DNA from: an uncultured Bacteroidota bacterium
GTDB taxonomy: Bacteria > Bacteroidota > Bacteroidia > Chitinophagales > Chitinophagaceae
Assembly: GCA_903824665.1 (NCBI GenBank)
Contig: CAIJXT010000001.1
Location: 124,001 to 188,000 of the forward strand
Length of the DNA: 64,000 nt
Direction of reading: 5' to 3'
Of this stretch, positions 47,499-56,437 are shown piece after piece (position 1 is the stretch's first letter; each line of letters opens with the position of its first letter). The notes below the pieces were generated by a model that saw only the letters and a list, made by a program, of their open reading frames with translations, was not told the DNA's origin and made no database searches. The translations under genes were made by a program, and so were the position numbers.

Positions 47499-48866
47499 AT
47501 GAAAAAAGTATATATCGTTGGCGGGCTTGCATTACTGTTTGCTGCCTGCAAACCCAGTGTGAATGTTACAACGCCTGCCAAAGCAGGAGATGTGGTATTC
47601 ACCAATTACATGGCAGTAGGTTGTTCATACAGCTCGGGTTATGGCGATAAAAGCCTTACCGTATCGGGTCAGTTGAACTCGTTTCCGCAGCGTTTATTTG
47701 AACAGTTTGAGACTATAAATACAAACGGCGCAAAAGGGCCATTCATTCAGCCATTGGTAACAGGTGATAACGGCTACCCCGAAGCCAAACTGGTGCTGGG
47801 TAAAGTAACCTATTGCGATGGACAGATAGCTATGGTGCCGGTAAGCACTACGCTGCCACTTGATTCCAATGGCAGCTGGCGCTACCTGAGCCCAGTCAAC
47901 AATGGCCAGATCAACAATATATCTGTGCCAAGGATACGTGTTGCCGATTATCCAGTAGTAGGTTATGGTGGGCTGAACAAGTATGCGCAGCGTTTTTACT
48001 ACGATCCTTCAAAACGTCCGCTTGACGAGCTGTACTCGCGTGTTTTCAATTTGCACCCTACTTTCTTTACCTTGTGGCTGGGTGTGACCGATGTGCTGGG
48101 TTATGCAGCATCAGGCGGACAGGGAGATGGTACAGGTGCCGCAGTGCCAGTGACGCTCAACATCTACAACTCTTCCGACATTACGCCTACTACAGTGTTC
48201 ACAGCGTATTACGACAGTATCGTTACCGCGCTCACCAGCACGTCTGCAAGCGGCGCATTGCTCAATATTCCTGATATCACAGCGTTGCCTTACTTTACTA
48301 CTGTGCCTGCAAACGGACTGAACATTACTAGAAAAGGATTTGCAGACACACTGCAGGCAATGTACTCAACGATCATGTTTGACAAGGTGTTTCAGGAAGG
48401 TGCCAACTACTATATCATCAAAGATCACGATGGCCAGACACGTCAGGCTGTTCCCGGTGAGCTTATCCTGATGACAATACCACGTGACTCGCTGAAATGC
48501 GCAGGTTGGGGAAGCACAACACCAATACCAAAAGAATATGTGCTGACAACTGACGAGCTCCAGAACATCAGGAATACTGTCAGCAAATTCAACTACGTAA
48601 TACAGCAGGAATGCCAGTTGCGCAAGTTGGCCTATGTAGATATGTTCTCTTTCATGAAGACACTCTCTTCCGGCATTGCATATAATGGTATCAATTATTC
48701 TACTGAGTTCGTTTCTGGCGGCGCCTTCTCACTCGATGGTGTGCACCTGAACGCACGTGGAAATGCATTGGTGGCCAACTATATCATTAACACGATCAAT
48801 AACTATTATCATTCAACAATACCGCAAACAGATGTGAATAAGTACCCCGGTATTAAGTTCCCATAG
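47499..48866 (+). CDS. SGNH/GDSL-like hydrolase lipoprotein
   Basis: 455 residues with lipobox LLFAAC (Cys17). SGNH-like blocks are visible: FTNYMAVGCSYSSGYGD (nucleophile Ser probably in GCSYSSG), FTLWLGVTDVLGYA (oxyanion block, Asp replacing Asn), and LDGVHLNARGNALVANYI with the DxxH pair. It is probably an esterase or acylhydrolase at the outer membrane, working with the adjacent FadL channel. An internal, less conserved ~200-residue insertion separates the blocks. Confidence 0.8.
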   Translation: MKKVYIVGGLALLFAACKPSVNVTTPAKAGDVVFTNYMAVGCSYSSGYGDKSLTVSGQLNSFPQRLFEQFETINTNGAKGPFIQPLVTGDNGYPEAKLVLGKVTYCDGQIAMVPVSTTLPLDSNGSWRYLSPVNNGQINNISVPRIRVADYPVVGYGGLNKYAQRFYYDPSKRPLDELYSRVFNLHPTFFTLWLGVTDVLGYAASGGQGDGTGAAVPVTLNIYNSSDITPTTVFTAYYDSIVTALTSTSASGALLNIPDITALPYFTTVPANGLNITRKGFADTLQAMYSTIMFDKVFQEGANYYIIKDHDGQTRQAVPGELILMTIPRDSLKCAGWGSTTPIPKEYVLTTDELQNIRNTVSKFNYVIQQECQLRKLAYVDMFSFMKTLSSGIAYNGINYSTEFVSGGAFSLDGVHLNARGNALVANYIINTINNYYHSTIPQTDVNKYPGIKFP

Positions 48867-48893
48867 TATTTCGGTTGAAGGCTATTTAGAAAA

Positions 48894-48919
48894 AGTCCTG
48901 CATCAGCAGGGCTTTTTTT
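48894..48919 (+). terminator. Terminator after FadL-SGNH operon
   Basis: AGTCCTGC (48894-48901) pairs with GCAGGGCT (48906-48913) around ATCA, followed by a run of T. Confidence 0.75.
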
Positions 48920-48952
48920 ATGGGCCTAAAAGCCAGACCGTATTAACTGGTG

Positions 48953-48982
48953 TTGGAGTGCTGCCTTTATCGTTTATTTTTG
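48953..48982 (+). promoter_or_regulatory. Promoter of recG
   Basis: TTG at 48953-48955, 19-bp spacer, TATTTTTG at 48975-48982. The predicted transcript begins near 48986, at or just before the codon where the conserved RecG N-terminus starts. Confidence 0.6.
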
Positions 48983-48986
48983 TGCC

Positions 48987-51089
48987 ATCAGCCAGTTTCA
49001 ATCCATACTAGAGTCACCTATCGAATTTCTCAAAGGCGTAGGCCCGCAGAGAGGAGAGATGCTGCGCACAGAGTTGGGTATCAGCACGTTTGATGATCTG
49101 CTGCATCACTACCCATACCGCTACTCCGACAGGTCGCAGGTTACCAGAATAGGGTTTATTGATCCCAGAGCAGAGTATGTGCAGCTGGCAGGCACACTGA
49201 TCAACATCATAGAAGAGGGCGATGGAAGAAAAAAGCGCCTTATAGCCACCCTTTATGACGAAACCGGGCGAATAGAACTGCTTTGGTTTCAGGGCGCACA
49301 ATGGATGAAGAAATCGCTTCGCGAAAATGAGCGATATATTGTTTACGGAAAGCTGAACGTATTTAATGGCGTAGTCAACATAGCCCATCCGGAAATAGAT
49401 CTGCTGAATGCCGAAACATCAATACCCGGCAGGCAGCCGGTATACCCCACCACAGAAAAACTGAAAATAAAGGGGATCACCAATCAGTCTTTTGCAAAGC
49501 TTACACGGGCATTATTTGAAAAAATATCGACAGGAGACGTTACGGAAGTATTGCCGGTAGACATCAGGGAGCAGTACCGCCTGTGCGGTCGGTTTCAGGC
49601 ATTGCGTTGGCTGCATTTTCCGGACACCGAAGACCACGAACATGTGGCTCGGCACCGCATGAAGTGGGAAGAGTTGTTTGTGTCGCAGATGAAGATCGGC
49701 AGGCTGCGGCTGAAGCATACTGTGCAGCGCGGCTGGCATTTTGAGAAAGTAGGCGACAACTTCAATGGTTTTTTTAAAGACCATCTGCCCTTTGAACTGA
49801 CCAATGCACAGAAACGTGTGCTGAGAGAGATAAGACAGGATACAGGCACCGGAAAGCAGATGAACAGATTGCTGCAGGGCGATGTAGGCAGCGGTAAAAC
49901 AATAGTAGCGCTGATGTCTATGCTGCTGGCGCTGGACAATGGCTTTCAGGCTTGTATCATGGCACCCACCGAGATACTGGCTCAGCAGCATTTTTTCAGC
50001 ATTTCGGCTTTGCTGCAGGAAATGGGTATACCTGTAAAACTGCTGACAGGAAACGTAAAGGGAAAAGTAAGAAAGGAAATATTGCAGGAACTGGCAGATG
50101 GCTCGTTGCGGATAGTAGTGGGTACCCATGCGCTGCTCGAAGACAATGTACAGTTCAAAAATCTGGGATTGGCAGTAATAGATGAGCAGCACCGGTTTGG
50201 GGTGGGTCAGCGGGCAAGGCTATGGTCCAAGAATGAAATGCCACCGCACATACTGGTAATGACTGCTACACCCATTCCCCGCACCCTGGCAATGACCCTC
50301 TATGGAGATCTGGACGTATCGGTGATTGATGAGCTGCCACCAGGCAGGCAACCCATAAAAACCATTTTTGCCCGCGATGGCCAGCGCGCCAAAGTAATGG
50401 AGTTTATGCGCAAAGAGGTAGACAAAGGAAGGCAGGCATACATAGTATACCCGCTTATAGATGAGTCTGAGAAAATGGACTACGAAAGTCTTATGGCCGG
50501 TTACGAGCAGGTGAAGATGTGGTTTAATGAAAACACCTACCGCATAGCCATGGTACATGGAAAGCAGGAGGCAGGAGAGCGCGAGCGCAATATGCAGCGA
50601 TTTGTGAAGGGCGAGGCTCATGTACTGGTAGCAACAACCGTAATAGAGGTGGGTGTGAATGTGCCCAACGCATCGGTGATGCTGATAGAGAGTGCCGAGC
50701 GTTTTGGGCTGTCGCAGATGCACCAGTTACGAGGCAGGGTAGGTCGTGGTGCAGAGCAGTCTTACTGTATACTGCTGGCCGGCAGCAAAACATCAGACGA
50801 GAGCTATAAACGAATGCAGATAATGGTATCCACCACAGACGGATTCCGGATAGCAGAGGAAGATTTGGCAATGCGTGGGCCTGGCGATATGTATGGTACC
50901 AAACAAAGCGGTCTGTTGAAGTTCAAGCTGGCAGATATTGTACAGGATAGTGGAATACTTGAAGAAACCCGCCTGGCCGCAATAGCACTGCTGACAAATG
51001 ATCCCGGGCTTACTATGCCCAATAATCAGCCGCTGCGATACATGCTTTCACAGCAGGGCAATCAGTCGCAATGGGGTAAGATCAGTTAG
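48987..51089 (+). CDS. recG: ATP-dependent DNA helicase RecG
   Basis: The conserved RecG N-terminus SPIEFLKGVGPQRGEMLRTELG is encoded from ~49014, upstream of the first ATG (49059). Extending in frame gives ISQFQSILESPIEF..., whose first codon at 48987 is ATC, not a standard start; a mutated ATG is one reading. From 49059 the protein is 676 residues: wedge domain, Walker A GDVGSGKT, DEQH (Walker B), MTATPIPRTLAMT, and C-terminal helicase motifs HGKQEAGERERNMQRF and QLRGRVGRGAEQSYC. It remodels stalled forks and Holliday junctions. Left edge uncertain. Confidence 0.88.
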   Translation: MSQFQSILESPIEFLKGVGPQRGEMLRTELGISTFDDLLHHYPYRYSDRSQVTRIGFIDPRAEYVQLAGTLINIIEEGDGRKKRLIATLYDETGRIELLWFQGAQWMKKSLRENERYIVYGKLNVFNGVVNIAHPEIDLLNAETSIPGRQPVYPTTEKLKIKGITNQSFAKLTRALFEKISTGDVTEVLPVDIREQYRLCGRFQALRWLHFPDTEDHEHVARHRMKWEELFVSQMKIGRLRLKHTVQRGWHFEKVGDNFNGFFKDHLPFELTNAQKRVLREIRQDTGTGKQMNRLLQGDVGSGKTIVALMSMLLALDNGFQACIMAPTEILAQQHFFSISALLQEMGIPVKLLTGNVKGKVRKEILQELADGSLRIVVGTHALLEDNVQFKNLGLAVIDEQHRFGVGQRARLWSKNEMPPHILVMTATPIPRTLAMTLYGDLDVSVIDELPPGRQPIKTIFARDGQRAKVMEFMRKEVDKGRQAYIVYPLIDESEKMDYESLMAGYEQVKMWFNENTYRIAMVHGKQEAGERERNMQRFVKGEAHVLVATTVIEVGVNVPNASVMLIESAERFGLSQMHQLRGRVGRGAEQSYCILLAGSKTSDESYKRMQIMVSTTDGFRIAEEDLAMRGPGDMYGTKQSGLLKFKLADIVQDSGILEETRLAAIALLTNDPGLTMPNNQPLRYMLSQQGNQSQWGKIS

Positions 51090-51155
51090 CTGTATCCTGC
51101 CACAGCAGGCCATTTCAGCACTTTTATTCACACTTATAATCCGCCTTTCCATTTT

Positions 51156-51203
51156 TATATTACGCCAAAAGTACCATAAAAACTATAGTTTTGGCGTAAT
51201 ATA
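51156..51203. repeat. 48-bp inverted-repeat element, copy A (3' side of AAA ATPase gene)
   Basis: TATATTACGCCAAAA (51156-51170) and TTTTGGCGTAATATA (51189-51203) form a perfect 15-bp inverted repeat around 18 bp beginning GTACC. It lies 25 bp downstream of the ATPase gene's stop (gene on the minus strand). Confidence 0.9.
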
Positions 51204-51228
51204 GATTCTACCCAACATTGTGTTTTCA

Positions 51229-52656
51229 TCACCTGAACAGTGCCTGCATGGTGATATTGCTCTGTAAAAGTCCTGCAAATTTGTCCGGATTTTTTATGCC
51301 GTGAGTGGTAACCATTGTCAGAAACAGTGCTTTTCGCGTGCCCGTTTTTTCGCGAAAAACTGACCGCTTGTTTTCGAGCGCTGCCGCATAGCTTCTGGTA
51401 ATATCATATTGGCCGGTAGCAAATTTCATTTCGCAGATATTCACACACTGATCCTGCCTGTCTATTAGCAGGTCTATCTGTACACCGGTTGTGTGTGCGG
51501 AGTTGTTTCTCCATACAGATGTTTCGGTGTGTACGCCTTCTATACCCAGTGCCATTTTGATCTGTATTACGTGTTTCATGCAGATGCTCTCAAAAGCGTG
51601 CCCGCACCAGCTTTTCCACGAGGCACCTGCCGAGAATTTTATCCATGAACCCTTGCCGCTTACCCGGCTTCCTTCTATAAACCGGATATAGAAACGGGAG
51701 TATTCATCAGTCAGTTTGTATATGCTGTCTTTGGCTGTTCTGTCGAACGGGATGTAGGGCGTAATAAACCCCGACTCGGTAAGCTCATCAAGTATCTGAG
51801 TGGCCCATCCGCCCGATGTAAGCTTGCATGCTTTGATTATAGCAGTACGGTTCAGTCCAGAGCCCTTTGCAGCCAGAGCCCGTACAATAGCCATATGATA
51901 TGTTGCATCGTCGAAGAGCGAAAGGAACAGGTTCCTGAATTCGTTTTGCAGCAGACCATCTTTTGTAAAGCATATTCTGTCAATGGCCTGTGTGGCACTC
52001 TCTCCTTTTCGTACTTCCTTCAGGTATTGTGGTATGCCCCCGATAGCCATGTATAGCTGCAGCAACTGGTACTGATCTAGATTGATCTTTCTTTGTTTCA
52101 GAAAGGCTTCTGTTTCGCTGAGCGTAAAGGGTAGCAGTCTGATACGCCGGGTAACCCTGTTGTGCAGCCCACCTTTGTTGTTGATCACTTTTTGTATCAT
52201 CCATGCTGCAGCCGACCCGCAGATAACCACAATCAGGTTTTTCTGTCGGGATGCCCAGGTATTCCAAAAATGGCTGAACGCCTGTATGAATCCGGATCGG
52301 GCAGTACTGAGCCATGGAAACTCATCTATAAATACAACTCTTCTCTGTTTCTTGATGAGGGGCGTAAGATATCGCTCCAGCATGCTGAATGCTGCAATCC
52401 AGTTGGCAGGTTTCGTTATAGCTGCCTTACCCGTATATCCCGAAAGTGCGGTGCCGAAGTTGTCGAGTTGTGTGCTGAGATTTGCATTGTGTATTCCGGT
52501 AAGTTCAAATGCCATTTCCTTCGCAAAAAAGTTGCGTACAAGATACGTCTTGCCTACTCTGCGTCTTCCATATACAACGATCAGTTCCGGTTCACCAGAT
52601 TGTGCAATCGCTGTCAGGAGTGCCTGTTCGTCATTCCTGCCGATCAGAATATCCAT
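51229..52656 (-). CDS. AAA ATPase with C-terminal nuclease-like (DUF234-type) domain
   Basis: 475 residues. N-terminal AAA: GRRRVGKTYL (Walker A, G30-T37), RRVVFIDEFPWL (Walker B), and the sensor-like CGSAAAWMIQK. The middle (ETEAFLKQRKINLDQYQLLQLYMAIGGIPQYLKEV) matches the archaeal-type ATPase/DUF234 family. The C-terminus contains QIDLLIDRQDQCVNICEMKFA, a PD-(D/E)xK-like core with D, E and K. Such genes are often mobile and multicopy. It is bracketed by three copies of a 48-bp palindromic element, one 3' and two 5', the nearer one 12 bp upstream of the start codon. Confidence 0.82.
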   Translation of the reverse strand: MDILIGRNDEQALLTAIAQSGEPELIVVYGRRRVGKTYLVRNFFAKEMAFELTGIHNANLSTQLDNFGTALSGYTGKAAITKPANWIAAFSMLERYLTPLIKKQRRVVFIDEFPWLSTARSGFIQAFSHFWNTWASRQKNLIVVICGSAAAWMIQKVINNKGGLHNRVTRRIRLLPFTLSETEAFLKQRKINLDQYQLLQLYMAIGGIPQYLKEVRKGESATQAIDRICFTKDGLLQNEFRNLFLSLFDDATYHMAIVRALAAKGSGLNRTAIIKACKLTSGGWATQILDELTESGFITPYIPFDRTAKDSIYKLTDEYSRFYIRFIEGSRVSGKGSWIKFSAGASWKSWCGHAFESICMKHVIQIKMALGIEGVHTETSVWRNNSAHTTGVQIDLLIDRQDQCVNICEMKFATGQYDITRSYAAALENKRSVFREKTGTRKALFLTMVTTHGIKNPDKFAGLLQSNITMQALFR

Positions 52657-52668
52657 TGGTGCTCTTTT

Positions 52669-52716
52669 TATATTACGCCAAATGTACCAAATAATACATA
52701 GTTTTGGCGCAATAAG
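52669..52716. repeat. 48-bp inverted-repeat element, copy B (promoter-proximal)
   Basis: TATATTACGCCAAA at 52669-52682 and TTTTGGCGCAATA at 52702-52714, with one mismatch (GCGC for GCGT). Separated from the ATPase start by 12 bp, so it must overlap the ribosome-binding region or promoter. Confidence 0.88.
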
Positions 52717-52723
52717 ATTATTT

Positions 52724-52771
52724 TATATTACGCCAAATGTACACTCTATGCCCTAGTTTTGGCGTAATATA
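52724..52771. repeat. 48-bp inverted-repeat element, copy C
   Basis: TATATTACGCCAAA at 52724-52737 and TTTTGGCGTAATATA at 52757-52771; the intervening sequence starts TGTAC. It lies 55 bp from copy B in the same orientation. Confidence 0.9.
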
Positions 52772-52864
52772 AATCTGTAGTGTTCTCCGGATACTATTGC
52801 TTTTCCTTTCATTATGGCAAGTGATCAATACCTGAAACCCTTTTCTGTATAGCGCTTCAGGCGA

Positions 52865-53683
52865 TTATGCTCTGCTGAATATGCCATACACTGCAGATCC
52901 TGTGCCGCTCATAGCAGCGTACAATGCCCCGTCTTCATAAAACTGTTTCTTGATTTGTGCCAGCTCAGGATGTTTGTTGAATACAGGACCTTCGAAGTCA
53001 TTACTAACAACGTTCTTCCAATCAGAAACAGGTATTTTCCCGATATTGCGCAGATCAAAGGGTGCGGGACGTGGTTGGATAAGTGCAAAAGCATCGCGGG
53101 TGGATACATGTATTTCCGGGCAAATGATCCTGAGCTCATAACCGGTAAGGTCTACATCTATGGCTTGCATTATTTCGCCCCGGCCTGTAGCAAATTGCGG
53201 AGTATTATAGATAAAGAATGGACAGTCTGATCCGAGCCGGAGCGCATATGCCCCAAGCTGCAATGCCGATAAACCAAGCTGGCAATATTCGTTGAGCAGG
53301 GTGAGCATAAATGCACCATCGGCCGATCCGCCACCAAGCCCGGCCCCCATTGGTATAGCTTTGTGCAGGAAAATATCAAGAGCAGGTATTCTGTCGCCAA
53401 AATCTGACTGAAGCATTTTGTAGGCTTTCCATACAAGATTGTCATCAGCATTGCCACCTACAGCCCTGCCACTCAGGTGCATTTTAGAGGTGCTGAGTGC
53501 AGGTACTACTTCCAGTACATCATTTAATACGGTAGCAATTTCAGCCCCCTGAGCCTGTGGTGCAGTAGGGAGTATAGCCTTGGTGACAGGCAGGAATACT
53601 GTCTCCAGGTCGTGGTAGCCATCTGCTCTGCGATGCGTTATGAATAAGCCGAGGTTGATCTTACAATTCGGGAAGCAAATCAT
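52865..53683 (-). CDS. ispE: 4-diphosphocytidyl-2-C-methyl-D-erythritol kinase
   Basis: 272 residues, GHMP kinase. N-terminal CFPNCKINLGLFITHRRADGYHDLETVF, ATP loop PMGAGLGGGSADGAF at ~112-126, and C-terminal MSGTGSAVYGIF. It phosphorylates CDP-ME in the MEP pathway, the fourth step after dxs. The start is divergent from the ABC ATPase gene, with 57 bp between the two start codons. Confidence 0.93.
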   Translation of the reverse strand: MICFPNCKINLGLFITHRRADGYHDLETVFLPVTKAILPTAPQAQGAEIATVLNDVLEVVPALSTSKMHLSGRAVGGNADDNLVWKAYKMLQSDFGDRIPALDIFLHKAIPMGAGLGGGSADGAFMLTLLNEYCQLGLSALQLGAYALRLGSDCPFFIYNTPQFATGRGEIMQAIDVDLTGYELRIICPEIHVSTRDAFALIQPRPAPFDLRNIGKIPVSDWKNVVSNDFEGPVFNKHPELAQIKKQFYEDGALYAAMSGTGSAVYGIFSRA

Positions 53684-53740
53684 ACAAAGGGTGAAATTAT
53701 GCGTATTTTTGAAAACGCACAGCCATAATGTGTTGTTTTG

Positions 53741-54448
53741 ATGAAAGAAGTTATCAGGCTCAAAGACATACGTAAAAGCTATTATCTGGGCAGGCAGGAG
53801 TTACCTGTTCTGAAAGGAATATCGCTATTGATTGCCAGCGGCGAATACGTTGCCCTTATGGGGCCTTCGGGTTCGGGCAAGTCTACGCTGATGAATATTC
53901 TGGGTTGTCTGGATACACCTTCCGGCGGACAGTATGTACTTAATGGAAAGGATGTAAGTAATATGGCCGACGACCAGCTCGCCGATGTACGCAATACTGA
54001 GATCGGTTTTGTGTTTCAGCAATTCAACCTTCTGCCCCGGCTTACCGCATGGGAAAATGTTGCCCTGCCGCTTATATACGCCGGAGCCAATCGCAAGGAA
54101 CGTGAAGAACGAGCCAGAGCCATGCTCGACAAAGTGGGCCTGAGCGACCGGGCACACCACAAACCCAATGAGCTCTCTGGCGGGCAGAGCCAGCGTGTGG
54201 CTATAGCACGTGCACTGATCAATAACCCCAGTATACTACTGGCAGATGAGCCCACAGGTAACCTCGACAGCAAGACGTCAATTGAGATCATGGAGCTCTT
54301 TGGAAATATCCACGATCAGGGTAATACCGTAGTGCTGGTCACCCACGAAGAAGACATAGCCAACTATACACAGCGGGTAATTCGGATACGCGACGGGTTG
54401 GTAGAAACAGACATAGCGCAAAAGGCCAAATCAGTACACGCCCAATAA
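53741..54448 (+). CDS. LolD/MacB-type ABC transporter ATPase
   Basis: 235 residues. Walker [10 protein letters not shown] at ~41-49, Q-loop [23 protein letters not shown], signature [15 protein letters not shown] at ~144-158, Walker [14 protein letters not shown]. The cofactor FtsX-like or LolE-like permease is not adjacent in the window. A -7 element TATTTTTG lies at 53704-53711. It probably drives lipoprotein release or macrolide-type efflux with a distant permease. Confidence 0.85.
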   Translation: MKEVIRLKDIRKSYYLGRQELPVLKGISLLIASGEYVALMGPSGSGKSTLMNILGCLDTPSGGQYVLNGKDVSNMADDQLADVRNTEIGFVFQQFNLLPRLTAWENVALPLIYAGANRKEREERARAMLDKVGLSDRAHHKPNELSGGQSQRVAIARALINNPSILLADEPTGNLDSKTSIEIMELFGNIHDQGNTVVLVTHEEDIANYTQRVIRIRDGLVETDIAQKAKSVHAQ

Positions 54449-54493
54449 ATGAAAATGAAGTCTTTTTGATTTTTATACTTTCAATTCTATACA

Positions 54494-55051
54494 GTGTTTA
54501 AGATATATACCAAGACCGGAGACAAGGGTGGTACCAGCCTGATAGGTGGTGTACGGGTGCCGAAAAGCCATATTCGGATAGAAAGTTACGGAACAGTTGA
54601 TGAGCTGAACTCTTATATAGGTATGGTCAACGACATGGCTGCGAATGCGGTAATAGGTGAATGGCTCAGGGAAATACAGGACCGGCTTTTTACAATAGGG
54701 TCGGTTTTGGCTACAGATCCTGGAAAGGAAGTGAAAATGAAGTTGCCCGATTTGCACGATGAAGACGTGACCTGGCTGGAGCAACGTATAGACACCATGA
54801 ATGAAACTTTACCCGAAATGCGTTCCTTCATTTTGCCCGGAGGCAACCTTGCGTCATCTGCCTGCCATGTGGCACGTTGTGTTTGCCGCAGGGCAGAGCG
54901 CATATGTGTGGCCATGCACGAAGAGCAGGAGTTTGTACCTCCAATCGTGTTGCAATACCTCAACAGGCTGTCCGATTTTTTGTTTGTGTTATCACGCTAT
55001 ATCGGTCACATTCACAACGCACCTGAAATTCCCTGGAGGGCCCGAATCTGA
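54494..55051 (+). CDS. PduO-type cob(I)alamin adenosyltransferase
   Basis: 185 residues from a GTG at 54494, giving the conserved VFKIYTKTGDKGGTSLIGG N-terminus. RIESYGTVDELNSYIG and RSFILPGG...ACHVARCVCRRAER complete the ATP-corrin site. It makes adenosylcobalamin, the cofactor for B12-dependent mutases; the B12-binding protein at 32445 belongs to that family. It starts 45 bp after the ABC ATPase gene. Confidence 0.92.
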   Translation: MFKIYTKTGDKGGTSLIGGVRVPKSHIRIESYGTVDELNSYIGMVNDMAANAVIGEWLREIQDRLFTIGSVLATDPGKEVKMKLPDLHDEDVTWLEQRIDTMNETLPEMRSFILPGGNLASSACHVARCVCRRAERICVAMHEEQEFVPPIVLQYLNRLSDFLFVLSRYIGHIHNAPEIPWRARI

Positions 55052-55204
55052 CGAAGCAGCCCATTGCCCAATGTGTTTTTTTGAAGGTCCGGAACGGCTG
55101 TCGCTCCACTTTTTAAAAAAAGTTAAAACTAAAAGTAATATACCTGATTTTCAGTTTCCCTTTATATTTTTGGTTCCTGATAAAACAAACCTATTCAAAC
55201 AAAT

Positions 55205-56209
55205 ATGGAAATATCTTCATCTTTCGACATCCGTGAACTCAACGAACGCATTCACCAGCAGAGCGCATTTATTGATTTGCTGACCATGGAGCTCAATAAG
55301 GCCGTTGTAGGACAAAAGCACATGGTAGAGAGGCTGATGATAGGCATGCTTGCCAATGGCCATGTGCTGCTGGAGGGCGTACCCGGACTGGCAAAAACAC
55401 TTGCCATCAAATCGTTGGCGTCAGCTATTCATGCACGTTTTGCCCGTATTCAGTTTACCCCCGACCTGCTGCCCGCTGACGTACTGGGTACTATGGTATA
55501 CAATCCGCAGGAGCATGTTTTTGCTGTGCGCAAGGGACCTATTTTTGCCAACTTCATACTCGCCGATGAAATTAACCGTGCCCCTGCCAAAGTGCAGAGT
55601 GCATTGCTCGAAGCCATGCAGGAGCGCCAGGTAACTATTGGCGATAATACCTACAAACTCGATGAGCCATTTCTGGTACTGGCTACACAGAACCCCATAG
55701 AGCAGGAAGGCACTTACGAGCTCCCCGAAGCACAGGTAGACCGCTTTATGCTCAAGATCGTGATCACCTATCCCAAAAAAGACGAAGAACGGCAAATAAT
55801 CCGCACAAACCTCAATCCGGCTGGTGCAATTAAGATCAATCCGGTAGTGACCACAGAGCAGATCATCAAGGCTCGCGGCCTGGTACGCGAGGTGTATATG
55901 GATGAGAAGATAGAACAATATATACTAGATATTGTTTTTGCCACCCGTTTCCCGGAAGAATACAAGCTTGGAAAACTCAAACCATACATCAGCTACGGTG
56001 GCTCGCCACGTGCCAGTATCAATCTGGCACTAGCTGCAAAAGCCTATGCTTTCATCAAACGTCGCGGATATGTCATTCCCGAAGATGTGCGTGCTGTATG
56101 TCACGACGTTATGCGCCACCGTATAGGGCTTACCTACGAGGCAGAAGCAGAAAATGTAACCAGCGAGCAGATTCTCAACGATATCCTGAATGTGGTAGAA
56201 GTACCCTGA
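55205..56209 (+). CDS. MoxR-family AAA+ ATPase
   Basis: 334 residues. Walker A GVPGLAKT near ~58-65, Walker B ILADEINRAPAKVQSALLEAMQE near ~117-139, sensor-1 LATQNPIEQEGTYELPEAQVDRFML, and a C-terminal lid ending DILNVVEVP. MoxR ATPases act as chaperones for metal or von Willebrand-domain partners; such partners usually sit downstream, but here a KorA gene follows instead. A TATTTTTG element is at 55165-55172. Confidence 0.92.
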   Translation: MEISSSFDIRELNERIHQQSAFIDLLTMELNKAVVGQKHMVERLMIGMLANGHVLLEGVPGLAKTLAIKSLASAIHARFARIQFTPDLLPADVLGTMVYNPQEHVFAVRKGPIFANFILADEINRAPAKVQSALLEAMQERQVTIGDNTYKLDEPFLVLATQNPIEQEGTYELPEAQVDRFMLKIVITYPKKDEERQIIRTNLNPAGAIKINPVVTTEQIIKARGLVREVYMDEKIEQYILDIVFATRFPEEYKLGKLKPYISYGGSPRASINLALAAKAYAFIKRRGYVIPEDVRAVCHDVMRHRIGLTYEAEAENVTSEQILNDILNVVEVP

Positions 56210-56413
56210 TACATTCTTATGCTATTCAAGCAAGGCCATGCCCCTCGGGCATGGCTTTTTGTTTTCTGGGTATACGCGGAGTCCGTATTTTCAGGCACTT
56301 CAAGGCAAAACCCAAGCGAAAATCCGCTATTCGGGTGCAGTTTTGTTGTCTCAAAAACAAATCTTCCGATTGGGGTCCGCAGACTGGCGCTTTATACATC
56401 CCTCAAAATCATG

Positions 56414-56421
56414 TACCTTTG
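56414..56421 (+). promoter_or_regulatory. -7 element of korA
   Basis: TACCTTTG matches TAnnTTTG; the coding ATG at 56438 is ~13 nt after the predicted start. It excludes the farther upstream in-frame ATG at 56219. Confidence 0.55.
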
Positions 56422-56437
56422 CACCCATTTTTATAGT

